Assembly: GCF_014837155.1 (NCBI RefSeq)
Contig: NZ_JACYHA010000033.1
Span: 1 to 33,125, forward strand
DNA length: 33,125 nt
DNA from: Litchfieldia stipae
GTDB taxonomy: Bacteria > Bacillota > Bacilli > Bacillales > Bacillaceae_L
Reading direction: 5' to 3'
In this document: positions 15,884 to 24,053 of the stretch, piece after piece
Position numbering within the stretch: the stretch's first letter is position 1
Layout of the letters: every line of letters begins with the position of its first letter
Program-made: the position numbers and the translations under genes
The notes under the pieces: generated by a model
The model's database searches: none
The model's input: only the letters and a program-made list of their open reading frames with translations
What the model was told of the DNA's origin: nothing

Positions 15884-16750
15884 ATGAATGACTTAAATGA
15901 CCATGGATTGGAAAAACTAGATAATGAGAATTGTAGTGACCTTGAAAAGGTAGAAATCGAGTTATTATTGAACGGGATCTACCAATATTACGGATTCGAT
16001 TATCGAAATTATAATCTATCCTCTATAAGGAGAAGAATTTGGCATCGAATCAAGCTTGAAAAACTAGAGACGGTCACTCAATTATTAAATCAAGTGTTGC
16101 ATGACCCAGTGATGATGGAAAAGCTCCTTGGTGACTTTTCCATCAATGTAACTGAAATGTTTCGAGACCCAAGATTTTTTAAATCGTTTCGGTCAAATAT
16201 TGTTCCGCTATTGAAAGAACTCCCTTCCATTCGAATCTGGCATGCTGGGTGTTCAAGTGGAGAAGAGGCGTTTTCAATGGCGATTCTTCTCCATGAAGAG
16301 GGACTGCTTGATAAGTCGCGAATTTATGCGACAGATATGAATGACAAGATTTTAGAAAAAGCTAAAAGTGGGCGGATTCCCATTCATCAGATGAAGTCCT
16401 ATACAAGTAACTACATGGCCTCAGGTGGTACACGGGAATTCTCAGAGTATTATACAGCAGATTTATATGATGTTTGTCTAAAAGATGAAATTACGCATGC
16501 GATCACATTTGCACAGCATAATTTAGTCACAGATAGTTCATTTAACGAGTTTCATGTAATCATTTGTAGGAATGTGATGATTTACTTTGATCGTGATTTA
16601 CAAGAACGGGTCCATCAGCTTATTTATGAAAGCTTAGTGCCGTCTGGTTTTTTAGGATTAGGCAATCGTGAATCACTTTCTTATACCAAGTTTGATCCTC
16701 TATATACAATTATAGATAAGTCCGAGAAACTATACAGAAAAAATAATTGA
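15884..16750 (+). CDS. CheR-family protein-glutamate methyltransferase
   Basis: CheR enzymes transfer methyl groups from S-adenosylmethionine to glutamates, usually on chemoreceptors. This one is 288 residues. The N-terminal helical domain shows YGFDYRNYNLSSIRRRIWHR, and the catalytic domain has INVTEMFRD, the SAM-binding IWHAGCSSGEEAFSM, ATDMNDKIL, and the family hallmark IICRNVMIYFD. The frame also opens at GTG 15875, directly after the kinase stop. I choose ATG 15884 because AGGTGA (15873-15878) is correctly spaced for it. It lacks the receptor-tethering tail and any CheB partner nearby, and it is sandwiched between two kinases. This suggests methylation of a kinase or a sensor domain rather than classical chemotaxis, but that is inference. 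Confidence 0.93.
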   Translation: MNDLNDHGLEKLDNENCSDLEKVEIELLLNGIYQYYGFDYRNYNLSSIRRRIWHRIKLEKLETVTQLLNQVLHDPVMMEKLLGDFSINVTEMFRDPRFFKSFRSNIVPLLKELPSIRIWHAGCSSGEEAFSMAILLHEEGLLDKSRIYATDMNDKILEKAKSGRIPIHQMKSYTSNYMASGGTREFSEYYTADLYDVCLKDEITHAITFAQHNLVTDSSFNEFHVIICRNVMIYFDRDLQERVHQLIYESLVPSGFLGLGNRESLSYTKFDPLYTIIDKSEKLYRKNN

Positions 16751-16767
16751 CTAAGGGCGAGGTAGAT

Positions 16768-19107
16768 ATGCAAAATCAAACGGTAAATATTCTAATGGTT
16801 GATGATCGAAAAGAAAATCTATTAGCATTACAAGCTGTTCTAGAATCTAGTAATTATAACCTCATTTTGGCGACTTCAGGGGAAGAGGCCCTTAAGTGGG
16901 TTCTTAAAGAGAGTTTTGCTGTCATTCTTTTAGATGTCCAAATGCCTGGGATCGATGGCTTTGAAACGGCTAGATTAATTCGTGCACGTGAAAAGTCTAA
17001 GGATATTCCTATCATCTTTATTACAGCTCTGAGTCAGACACAGGAGCATGTGATGAATGGCTATTCTGTCGGAGCAATCGATTATGTCTTTAAGCCTTTT
17101 CCGCCACTTGTGTTAAAGAGTAAAGTCGAAGGATTTGTAAATATCTATTTAAGTCAGCAGCAAATCAAACAACAAAATAACCTCATCCTTGAGCATTCAA
17201 AACAGCTTAAGCGAGCGCATCATAAGCTACAACGTAGCGAAGCCTTAGCGAGAGCCATCACTGATGCGTCCATTGATACGTTAATTACGTTAGATAAGGC
17301 TGGACAAATATTAACAGTCAATCCTGCTGGCACAGAAATGTTTGGTTATCCGGAAAATAAGCTTGTACATGAGCATCTGTCCACAATCCTTCCCTACTTT
17401 CGTACAGAGAGCTTAGAGGAGGTACAACAAGCTAAATTGATAGAGTCAACAGGCGAACGAAGTGATTCAACCTCCTTCCCGGTTGACTTTCAAATTTGCT
17501 CAGCAGAAGTTGATCAAGGGTTGGTATATGTATGCTCAATTCGAGATATTACCGAACGGAAGCTGCAGCTAGATCAATTAGAAGAGTTAGTTGAAAAGCG
17601 GACAGAGGAATTGAGTGCAAGCCATAAGGAACTAGAAAAAGAGGTAAAGGAAAAGCAACAAATGGTCCAGCTCATCAAAGAGAGTGAAGAACGCTATAAA
17701 TCTTTATTTGAAAATCACCCTGATGCTGTGTTTTCGGTAGATTTAGAGGGGCGATTTGTGTCAGTGAATGAAGGCTGTGTGAATCTATCAGGCCGAAGCA
17801 GAGAAGAATTACTAGGAATGAATTACATAAAAGTAATTAACGAAAAGGATCATGGGAAAGCTCAAAACATTTTTGGAATTTCCCTTAAAGGATCTCCTCA
17901 CCATGATGAATTACAGGTTGTACATAAAGATGGCCATATCATCAGTATTCAGGCGACTGCGATTCCGATTATTATTGATGGCAAGGTGATTGGTGTATAT
18001 GGAGTTGCGCAGGATATTTCTTTGCAGAAGGATTTGTGGCAGCAGCTCTATGAGAGTGAAGAAAAGTATCGACACCTTGTAGAAGGTTCGCCTGATGCGA
18101 TTATTATCAAACAGATTCCTTCAAAAAAGTGGATGTTTATTAATCAAACGGGCTTGAAGCTTTTAGGAGTTGACCAACTAGATTCTACGAAAAGCTCGTT
18201 AGAATATTGGATCCATAAGGACGATTATGAGCGAGTCCGTGAAACATTAGATATGGGTATGCATGAGCAACGAATGCATAATGTGGAAGCCAGATTTGTT
18301 CGCTTAGATGGAGAAATCGTCTTTGGACAAATCAATTGTATTCCTTTCATGTACGGGGGAATCCCTTCATTACATATAGTGATAAAAGATATTACAGAGT
18401 TAAAACATAGTAGAGAATTTCTAAAGGAATCTGAGAAGCTAACTGTAGTCGGGGAGTTAGCTGCTGGGATAGCCCATGAAATCAGAAATCCATTGACAAG
18501 TCTACGCGGATTCACCCAACTTCTTAAATTCACAGGGAATGCAGACAATGAGTATGTACCGATAATGATTGAAGAAATCGATCGGATTAATACGATTGTA
18601 AGTGAACTGTTATTATTGGCGAAACCAAATAACATAGAATTTATTGAAGTGAATGTTGATCAGCTTTTGGATACCATTGTTGTTCTTATGAAGGCTGAGG
18701 CGAATTTGCATGGGGTCACAATCTTACATGAAAAAACAGATGACTTCTCATATTTCACATTAGGAGTCGAGAATAAAATAAAGCAAGTGTTTGTGAATAT
18801 ATTAAAAAATGCGATAGAAGCTATGCCAGATGGTGGTCAATTGACTATCAAGGTAAAGAATGAGGGGAAACAAATTTCGGTCTCCTTCATCGATCAAGGT
18901 GCAGGGATTCCTGCAGACATATTAAGAAAAATTGGACAACCATTCTTCACAACAAAGGAAAAAGGAACAGGTCTAGGTATGATGGTTTGTCAGAGTATTA
19001 TTGAGAGTCATCAAGGAACAATGAAGATAGATAGTGAAGTAGGTATTGGTACAACAGTGGAAATTAGTTTGCCATTATTAAAGGATGTTCAGGTTGCTCA
19101 TGCATGA
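16768..19107 (+). CDS. Soluble receiver-PAS-PAS-PAS histidine kinase
   Basis: This 779-residue protein has no membrane helix. Order: N-terminal receiver (about 4-122) with Asp56 (VILLDVQMPGIDG) and the conserved Lys in VFKPF; a coiled coil (about 128-165); three PAS domains (about 165-275, 318-435 and 442-555, each ending in a DIT/DIS motif); HisKA with His570 (AAGIAHEIRNPLTSLRGF); and HATPase_c (NILKNAIEAMPDGG, DQGAGIP, GTGLGM). The HisKA type resembles sporulation (KinA-like) and AtoS-like kinases. The frame opens at TTG 16747, but GCGAGGTAG just upstream points to ATG 16768. An N-terminal receiver on a kinase is a standard way to take input from another kinase, so the membrane hybrid kinase of the same operon is the natural donor (inference). 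Confidence 0.92.
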   Translation: MQNQTVNILMVDDRKENLLALQAVLESSNYNLILATSGEEALKWVLKESFAVILLDVQMPGIDGFETARLIRAREKSKDIPIIFITALSQTQEHVMNGYSVGAIDYVFKPFPPLVLKSKVEGFVNIYLSQQQIKQQNNLILEHSKQLKRAHHKLQRSEALARAITDASIDTLITLDKAGQILTVNPAGTEMFGYPENKLVHEHLSTILPYFRTESLEEVQQAKLIESTGERSDSTSFPVDFQICSAEVDQGLVYVCSIRDITERKLQLDQLEELVEKRTEELSASHKELEKEVKEKQQMVQLIKESEERYKSLFENHPDAVFSVDLEGRFVSVNEGCVNLSGRSREELLGMNYIKVINEKDHGKAQNIFGISLKGSPHHDELQVVHKDGHIISIQATAIPIIIDGKVIGVYGVAQDISLQKDLWQQLYESEEKYRHLVEGSPDAIIIKQIPSKKWMFINQTGLKLLGVDQLDSTKSSLEYWIHKDDYERVRETLDMGMHEQRMHNVEARFVRLDGEIVFGQINCIPFMYGGIPSLHIVIKDITELKHSREFLKESEKLTVVGELAAGIAHEIRNPLTSLRGFTQLLKFTGNADNEYVPIMIEEIDRINTIVSELLLLAKPNNIEFIEVNVDQLLDTIVVLMKAEANLHGVTILHEKTDDFSYFTLGVENKIKQVFVNILKNAIEAMPDGGQLTIKVKNEGKQISVSFIDQGAGIPADILRKIGQPFFTTKEKGTGLGMMVCQSIIESHQGTMKIDSEVGIGTTVEISLPLLKDVQVAHA

Positions 19108-19115
19108 GAATTTTG

Positions 19116-19142
19116 AAGAGAGGGAGGCTCCTCTCTTTTTTT
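19116..19142 (+). terminator. Intrinsic terminator of the kinase-CheR-kinase operon
   Basis: AAGAGAGG (19116-19123) pairs with CCTCTCTT (19130-19137) across a six-base loop, followed by a T-run. Confidence 0.85.
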
Positions 19143-19147
19143 GAAGT

Positions 19148-19252
19148 GAACAAGGTGCAGAACCTACTATTTCTAGCTATCATAACGAAACGGCATTAAG
19201 TCTAGCGATCGAATAAGGATATACAGAAATACAGGTATTATCAGAACTGTAA
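19148..19252 (+). pseudogene. Ankyrin-repeat gene remnant
   Basis: Read in one frame, these 35 codons give EQGAEPTISSYHNETALSLA, then IE, a stop (TAA 19214-19216), GYTEIQVLSEL and a final stop. This is one recognisable ankyrin unit: the GADPN-type turn, the N-ETALSLAIE helix (the TPLHLA position) and the GYTEIVxLL helix. There is no start codon or ribosome binding site, and a stop lies just upstream. It is the decayed 3' end of an ankyrin-repeat gene, most of which has been deleted, with the operon terminator now abutting it. Confidence 0.7.
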
Positions 19253-19273
19253 GAATCAAAGGAGGAATGTAAG

Positions 19274-19612
19274 ATGAGTCGTGCTGCTGAATTAGCTCAA
19301 AAACAGCTTGATGCGTATAATGCTCAGAATATCGAAGAATTTGTTGCCCAATACAGTGAGGATATTATCGTGATGGATTTTCCATCAAATGAAGTTACTC
19401 TGTCAGGGAAGGAAGCGTTTCGTGAAAGGTATCAAACGCTATTTCAAAATAACCCAAACCAGCATGCTGAGCTGAAGGCAAGATTGGTAAAAGGGAATAT
19501 TGTGATTGACCATGAATATGTAACAGGTCGTGCCAATGGTGTAGAGGTAGAAGCGATTGCGATGTATGAAACAAATGATGACTGCATTACGAAGGTTTGG
19601 TTTGTGAAATAA
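19274..19612 (+). CDS. SnoaL/NTF2-like small protein
   Basis: This 112-residue protein starts at ATG 19274 behind AAAGGAGGAA. The fold cues are those of the NTF2/SnoaL (steroid isomerase-like) superfamily: an N-terminal helix AAELAQKQLDAYNAQNIEEF, then YSEDIIVMDFPS, GKEAFRERYQTLF, and a run of beta strands ending CITKVWFVK. Members bind small hydrophobic ligands in a cone-shaped pocket. Some are isomerases or hydrolases, many are unassigned. No catalytic residue can be named here. It follows an ankyrin-repeat remnant and has no clear terminator. The next 900 bases are non-coding. Confidence 0.85.
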   Translation: MSRAAELAQKQLDAYNAQNIEEFVAQYSEDIIVMDFPSNEVTLSGKEAFRERYQTLFQNNPNQHAELKARLVKGNIVIDHEYVTGRANGVEVEAIAMYETNDDCITKVWFVK

Positions 19613-19634
19613 CTATAGAGGGAGTTTGGAAGGG

Positions 19635-19890
19635 TTAATCGGAAGAAATACCCTTTTGGAAAGAGATTGATTCAACCAATAACGGGATAATTTTCCCTTA
19701 TTTGAAAATGATCATTAATAACGGCTTAAATAGAGGAAGAATTTCCGCTTATTTACTCAAAAAAAGTGGAAATGAGGGGGGGTGGACAGGGTAACGGAAA
19801 AATGGTCCCTTATTTTCCCTGAAATGAACTCGATTCAGCAAATAGCCGAAAATCCTTCCCTTATTTGAAAAATCTCATAAAATTCAGCTT
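19635..19890 (+). repeat. Five degenerate tandem units with TTCCCTTATTT arms
   Basis: Units start near 19635, 19678, 19718, 19791 and 19841. Each begins TAACGG-like (TAATCGG, TAACGGG, TAACGGC, TAACGGA, TAGCCGA) and, after 8-22 bases, carries CCCTT or a TTCCCTTATTT-like arm, then a GAAA-rich spacer and usually an ATTCA or ATTAA end. The start and the arm are roughly complementary (AATAACGGGA against TTCCCTTATT), so each unit can fold into an imperfect hairpin. The third unit carries extra bases rich in G (GAGGGGGGG). The family is unrelated to R1-R7. Confidence 0.6.
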
Positions 19891-20261
19891 AAGAGCAAGA
19901 TGCAAAAAGTCTTCATGAAACCGTTGAATGCGCAGGACGTATGTGAGCCAGGGACGAGAAGTGCTCATCCCGTCCACCACGACTAACGGTTAAGAAGACG
20001 ATTGGCTGAAAAACCATCCTGCTTTCCAGTTCCCCCACAGCTACTACAATTCCGACGGAACCAAAGCAATGGGATTTTCCCAAAACCTTTACATTTGGAG
20101 CAAACAACCTTAAGCGCCAGAAGCAATCCCCCCTTATTTTTTTCAGTAGGAAAATTCTTTTGTGAGAAGAATGATTCGACTTCAGTTGACTAATATCGGT
20201 ATCCTATCGGTGGTAACATAAATTGAGGAACGAATGGAGGACATCGCAGTGTGAAAAATAC
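19891..20261. other. Non-coding stretch between the tandem repeat and the prfC leader
   Basis: No gene is supported here. The 19930-20110 part is richer in GC than its surroundings and contains GACGAGAAGTGCTCATCCCGTC, a weak inverted repeat. Short frames on both strands lack ribosome binding sites. It may be remnant DNA from another element. Confidence 0.4.
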
Positions 20262-20365
20262 CTGTTCGTTATTATACTTTTAATTAATATATGAAAAATT
20301 ATTCGAAAATAGTATAAAGGACGAGCAGAAATGTCAATTTGAGATGAATTTGCTCGGAACATTTC
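20262..20365 (+). ncRNA. Structured RNA candidate upstream of prfC
   Basis: CTGTTCGT (20262-20269) can pair with ACGAGCAG (20321-20328), extended inward by TTATACT (20272-20278) with AGTATAA (20311-20317). The same 3' arm can instead pair downstream: CGAGCA (20322-20327) with TGCTCG (20351-20356). GAAATGT (20328-20334) can also pair with ACATTTC (20359-20365). The pairings using 20321-20328 exclude each other, as in attenuators and riboswitches. I match it to no known class, and whether the region is transcribed with prfC is unknown. Confidence 0.35.
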
Positions 20366-20544
20366 AGGAATATGTATCTTTTTTAAGGACCTATGTATCA
20401 TGATGGATAAAGCTTCACATTGTAGAATTGGGTTGAATATGATATATTTCTTTCGGTATATAAAAGTAAAAAGTGCATAAATCACCTATTTAAAAGACAT
20501 ATGGTTTCATTTTTTGTAGATAGAGAGTGAGGAAATCAGAATAT

Positions 20545-22128
20545 ATGAGTTATATTGAGGAAGCGCATAAAAGACGTACATTTGCAATTATCTCCCATCC
20601 CGATGCTGGGAAAACGACAATGACAGAAAAGCTCTTGTTGTTCGGGAATATTATTAGAGAAGCAGGAACAGTTAAAGGGAAGAAGTCAGGGAAATATGCG
20701 GCTTCAGATTGGATGGAAATCGAAAAACAACGTGGAATTTCTGTTACATCCAGTGTAATGAGTTTCCCATATCATCAATTTTACGTAAATATTCTAGATA
20801 CTCCTGGACATGAAGACTTCAGTGAAGACACTTACCGTACATTAACTGCGGTTGATAGTGTTGTCATGATTATCGATTCAACAAAAGGGGTAGAGCCACA
20901 AACGATCAAACTATTTAAAGTTTGTCGTATGAGAGGTATTCCTATTTTCACGTTTATCAATAAATTAGATCGTGAAGGAAAAGACCCACTAGAACTTTTA
21001 TCTGAAATTGAAGAGGTATTAGGAATTGAATCATACCCAATGAATTGGCCGGTTGGAATGGGCAAAAGATTTCTTGGTATCATTGATCGCTACCAAGATC
21101 AGTTTGTTCATTTTAGAGGAGATGAGCAGGAAGACATCATTCCTCTTGAAGAGCTCGAGAAAGGAAATCATCAGGAAATCACTGATAATCCGATCTATGA
21201 AAGCACCCAAGATGAGTTGATGCTACTTGATGAAGCGGGAAATGAATTTGACCCAGAGAGAGTCATTAATGGCGAATTAACGCCTGTATTCTTCGGGAGT
21301 GCACTTGCGAACTTTGGAATCCGTACCTTCTTTGATACGTTCCTACAATTTGCTTCACAGCCAAAGCCTCGTAAAACAAATCAGGGATTAATTCCACCAG
21401 AGCATGAGGAGTTTTCAGGCTATATCTTCAAAATCCAAGCAAATATGAATCCAGCTCACCGTGACCGAATCGCCTTTTTACGTGTGTGTTCTGGTAAATT
21501 TGAGCGTGGAATGAGTGTTAATGTCAGTCGTACGAACAAATCAATCAAATTGAATCAAACACAGCAGTTTATGGCTGCAAGTCGTGAGACGGTTGATGAA
21601 GCATATCCGGGAGATATCATTGGTATTTATGATCCAAATGTATACCAAATCGGTGACACGTTAACGGCAGGAAAGGAATCCATCTCTTATCAGGAGCTAC
21701 CGGTCTTCCCACCAGAAATGTTCCGTAAAGTACGTGTGAAGAACGTCATGAAATCCAAGTCCTTCCGTAAAGGAATTGAACAGCTGGTACAAGAGGGGGC
21801 AATTCAATTATTTAGACAGGAGTCTAATGATGAAGTCATCCTTGGTGCAGTCGGTCAACTACAATTCGAAGTATTCGAATACCGTCTACAAGCTGAATAC
21901 AATGTTTCAGTTGAATTTACATCAATTGGAAGCCGAATTCCAAGATGGATTGGCAACAAGGACGTAGACAGCCGTTTATTCGATTCACGTAGCTTACTTG
22001 TACGTGATCGCTATGACCGTTACGCAGTCCTATTTGAAAATGAATTCACGCTACGCTACTTCACTGACAAAAATAAAGACATTGAACTAATTGACCTACT
22101 AGAAACAAACGATTATAAGAGTGTATAA
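20545..22128 (+). CDS. prfC: Peptide chain release factor 3 (RF3)
   Basis: RF3 is a translational GTPase that removes RF1/RF2 from the ribosome after peptide release. GTPase motifs are in place: G1 SHPDAGKTT (about 17-25), the switch region [10 protein letters not shown]3 DTPGHEDF, and G4 NKLD. Domain II and III features follow ([35 protein letters not shown]). The frame opens at GTG 20527. I use ATG 20545 (527 residues) because the protein then aligns end to end with RF3 N termini ([20 protein letters not shown]). The spacing from GTGAGG is long (12 bases), so GTG 20527 is not excluded. From memory, RF3 is patchy in bacilli and absent from B. subtilis. The gene is monocistronic. Confidence 0.95.
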   Translation: MSYIEEAHKRRTFAIISHPDAGKTTMTEKLLLFGNIIREAGTVKGKKSGKYAASDWMEIEKQRGISVTSSVMSFPYHQFYVNILDTPGHEDFSEDTYRTLTAVDSVVMIIDSTKGVEPQTIKLFKVCRMRGIPIFTFINKLDREGKDPLELLSEIEEVLGIESYPMNWPVGMGKRFLGIIDRYQDQFVHFRGDEQEDIIPLEELEKGNHQEITDNPIYESTQDELMLLDEAGNEFDPERVINGELTPVFFGSALANFGIRTFFDTFLQFASQPKPRKTNQGLIPPEHEEFSGYIFKIQANMNPAHRDRIAFLRVCSGKFERGMSVNVSRTNKSIKLNQTQQFMAASRETVDEAYPGDIIGIYDPNVYQIGDTLTAGKESISYQELPVFPPEMFRKVRVKNVMKSKSFRKGIEQLVQEGAIQLFRQESNDEVILGAVGQLQFEVFEYRLQAEYNVSVEFTSIGSRIPRWIGNKDVDSRLFDSRSLLVRDRYDRYAVLFENEFTLRYFTDKNKDIELIDLLETNDYKSV

Positions 22129-22137
22129 AGAAAAAAC

Positions 22138-22212
22138 TACCTCCATAAGCGGTGCCTGGCACCGTAAGTGGGACGTAACTTGTCCTGCGTAAGGGTAAGG
22201 TGAGAGGAGGTA
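22138..22212 (+). promoter_or_regulatory. Possible three-way-junction RNA covering the csbA ribosome binding site
   Basis: TACCTCC (22138-22144) is the exact complement of GGAGGTA (22206-22212), which contains the csbA ribosome binding site. Between them lie two local hairpins: CGGTGC-CTG-GCACCG (22150-22164) and GGGAC...GTCCT (22170-22174 with 22182-22186). Together they make a closing stem with two arms that would hide the ribosome binding site. The GGTGCCTGGCACC palindrome resembles a repeat I associate with Bacillaceae genomes, so the arrangement may also be an inserted repeat. Confidence 0.4.
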
Positions 22213-22216
22213 TTAG

Positions 22217-22444
22217 ATGCTGACCAAGATCATCTTAGCACTAATACTACCGTGTTTATTGGTTATTTTATTTACAAGAGTAACGTACAATCACTATGTT
22301 GGAACAGGCTTGACGATTGCGCTATTAGTTGCGTCAATTTATAAGGGCTATACACATACGTCGATTATTAATGTACTCGATTTACTATCATTAACTGCAG
22401 GATTTTTATATTCACGTCGAATGGTCCGGAAGTTTAAGGGCTAG
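22217..22444 (+). CDS. csbA: Small membrane protein CsbA (DUF2198)
   Basis: This 75-residue protein starts at ATG 22217 behind a strong AGAGGAGGT. It has two or three membrane helices (TKIILALILPCLLVILFTRV, TGLTIALLVASI, NVLDLLSLTAGFLYS) and a basic C-terminal tail (RRMVRKFKG). It fits CsbA of B. subtilis, a general-stress (SigB-controlled) protein of unknown function whose gene lies just upstream of uvrB. Here an MFS exporter gene and repeat R5 separate it from uvrB, so the order is conserved but not adjacent. I see no convincing SigB promoter. Its ribosome binding site may be masked by the RNA structure just upstream. Confidence 0.88.
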   Translation: MLTKIILALILPCLLVILFTRVTYNHYVGTGLTIALLVASIYKGYTHTSIINVLDLLSLTAGFLYSRRMVRKFKG

Positions 22445-22487
22445 CTCGTGACAAGTATCAACATTTAATCTATGTAGCATATCAGGA

Positions 22488-22517
22488 AACGTCTAACAAA
22501 GAAGTTAGGCGTTTTTT
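22488..22517 (+). terminator. Intrinsic terminator after csbA
   Basis: AACGTCTAAC (22488-22497) pairs with GTTAGGCGTT (22504-22513), with one G-T wobble, and TTTT follows. Confidence 0.85.
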
Positions 22518-22725
22518 GTCGTTCAAATCCTCACATGCATATTGCCGAAAGATGTCGTAATTAGTAGAAACCTTAGTATAAAAGTCGGAAATGTAATTTA
22601 AATGGTCATAAAACGCGTGCAATAATCTGAAAATAGAGTAAAATTATAATATTGTGATTGAAGTAATAATTCATACATAAAACGCAGGCATTCTTTAATC
22701 AGTTGAAAAGAGTAGGAGACTAGAA

Positions 22726-24009
22726 ATGAAGGACATTATGACGATCTTTAAAAATCGCAATTACACTTTACTGTTTTTTTCTTCGTTCACATCCCAAATG
22801 GGGAGCATTATTGGAATATCCGCGTTTATGCTATATCTATTAAATCGTTTCTCAGACCAACCCTTTTATGCTACCATGGCTGAACTCATGTATTCATTAC
22901 CCACTTTATTTGTCTTTTTTCTTGTAGGTGTATTTGCTGATCGGATGGACAGGCAGAAGGTTGCGGCGTATAGTGATTTCATTTGTGTCCTCCTATCGGT
23001 AGGTCTGATAGCGGCTATTTATATTGATTGGATGCCACTGATCTTTTTGCTACTGTTTCTTCGTAGCGCGGTGTCGAAATTTTTCCATCCTGCTCAAAGC
23101 TCAATCATTCAAGGGATTTTAACGAAGGATGAATACACAGTTGCAGCTGGATTAAACCAAATGACAAGCAGTCTATTCATGTTATTTGGAAATGCCATTG
23201 GGATTTTCATTTATTGGAACTTTGGGATTCAAGGAGCAATAATCTTTGATAGCGTGACTTACTTGCTTAGTGGACTATTAATCCTTGCATGTAAGATGAG
23301 TGAAGAAATTCGACTTCCAAATGGGAAAATCCATTGGAGAGACATTACGGTTAGCTCAATTTTTGGTGACTTTAAAGAAGGCCTCAAGTATATTCTTAAT
23401 AAAAAAATATTAGTCTATTTAATCATTGGATTTTTCGTCTTTGGAATTGTTAACGGTGGCCTATCTGTCATGCCTACCTACATATTAAAATACAAAATTG
23501 CTCCAGAAACATATGAGCAGGTCCTCATCTATATGGGGATTGTCTTCGGAAGTTCTGTCATGATAGGGAGTATTCTTGCATCAATCATTGCTAAGAAAAT
23601 CAAATTATATCAAATGCTTATTATTGGTTTATTCTTATCAGCGATATTTATTGGTGTAACAGGATTTGCTACCACTGTCTTTATGTTTCTTGCCCTCAAT
23701 GTTGCAATTGGATTAAGCCTACCAATCTTAAATATTGCGATCGGCGGCTGGCTTCCAAGGATTGTTGATCCAAAAATGATGGGGCGTGTACAAGGCTGGA
23801 TTAATCCGATTATGATGCTCTCACAATCTATTACACTAGGGGTGATCATGGTCACCTTCCAGAAGTCATTGACGATCGAAGGACTATTCATACTAGTATC
23901 TTCCTGCATTTTCGCAGTCGGTCTATTCTTCACCATCGTCCTACCTAAACATGGGAAAGAAGGATACCAAGAAGAAGCACCAGTCGAGCTCGAAAGCAAA
24001 AGCGTATAA
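22726..24009 (+). CDS. MFS transporter, macrolide-efflux (MefA/MFS_3) type
   Basis: This 427-residue protein is predicted to have about 12 membrane helices. It starts at ATG 22726 behind GTAGGAGA, seven bases away. The MFS motif A region between helices 2 and 3 reads VGVFADRMDRQKVAAYSD, and FLRSAVSKFFHPAQSSIIQG is typical of MefA-like (MFS_3) drug/H+ antiporters. A cytoplasmic loop (about 190-225) separates the halves, and the C-terminal tail is acidic (QEEAPVELESKS). The substrate cannot be read from sequence. Macrolide export is only the name-giving case. It is flanked by terminators and by repeat R5, and it sits between csbA and uvrB, which are neighbours in B. subtilis. This makes it a likely insertion or rearrangement. 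Confidence 0.88.
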   Translation: MKDIMTIFKNRNYTLLFFSSFTSQMGSIIGISAFMLYLLNRFSDQPFYATMAELMYSLPTLFVFFLVGVFADRMDRQKVAAYSDFICVLLSVGLIAAIYIDWMPLIFLLLFLRSAVSKFFHPAQSSIIQGILTKDEYTVAAGLNQMTSSLFMLFGNAIGIFIYWNFGIQGAIIFDSVTYLLSGLLILACKMSEEIRLPNGKIHWRDITVSSIFGDFKEGLKYILNKKILVYLIIGFFVFGIVNGGLSVMPTYILKYKIAPETYEQVLIYMGIVFGSSVMIGSILASIIAKKIKLYQMLIIGLFLSAIFIGVTGFATTVFMFLALNVAIGLSLPILNIAIGGWLPRIVDPKMMGRVQGWINPIMMLSQSITLGVIMVTFQKSLTIEGLFILVSSCIFAVGLFFTIVLPKHGKEGYQEEAPVELESKSV

Positions 24010-24019
24010 ACATAGAAAC

Positions 24020-24050
24020 GAAGGCTCTTATTCAGGAGTCTTCTTTTCTT
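24020..24050 (+). terminator. Intrinsic terminator after the MFS gene
   Basis: GAAGGCTC (24020-24027) pairs with GAGTCTTC (24036-24043), with one G-T wobble, and TTTTCTT follows. Confidence 0.8.
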
Positions 24051-24053
24051 GCT

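Noticed and set aside
19635-19890. CRISPR-like array
   Set aside because: Units are degenerate, spacing is irregular, there are no unique spacers of constant length and no cas genes.
19913-20193. Three short frames (plus and minus strand) in the region before prfC
   Set aside because: None has a ribosome binding site or a family I recognise, and they overlap each other. A 39-codon plus-strand frame at 19994-20113 lacks a proper start.
22177-22198. SigB promoter for csbA (GTAACT ... GGGTAA)
   Set aside because: The -35 is poor and the start site would fall inside the ribosome binding site.
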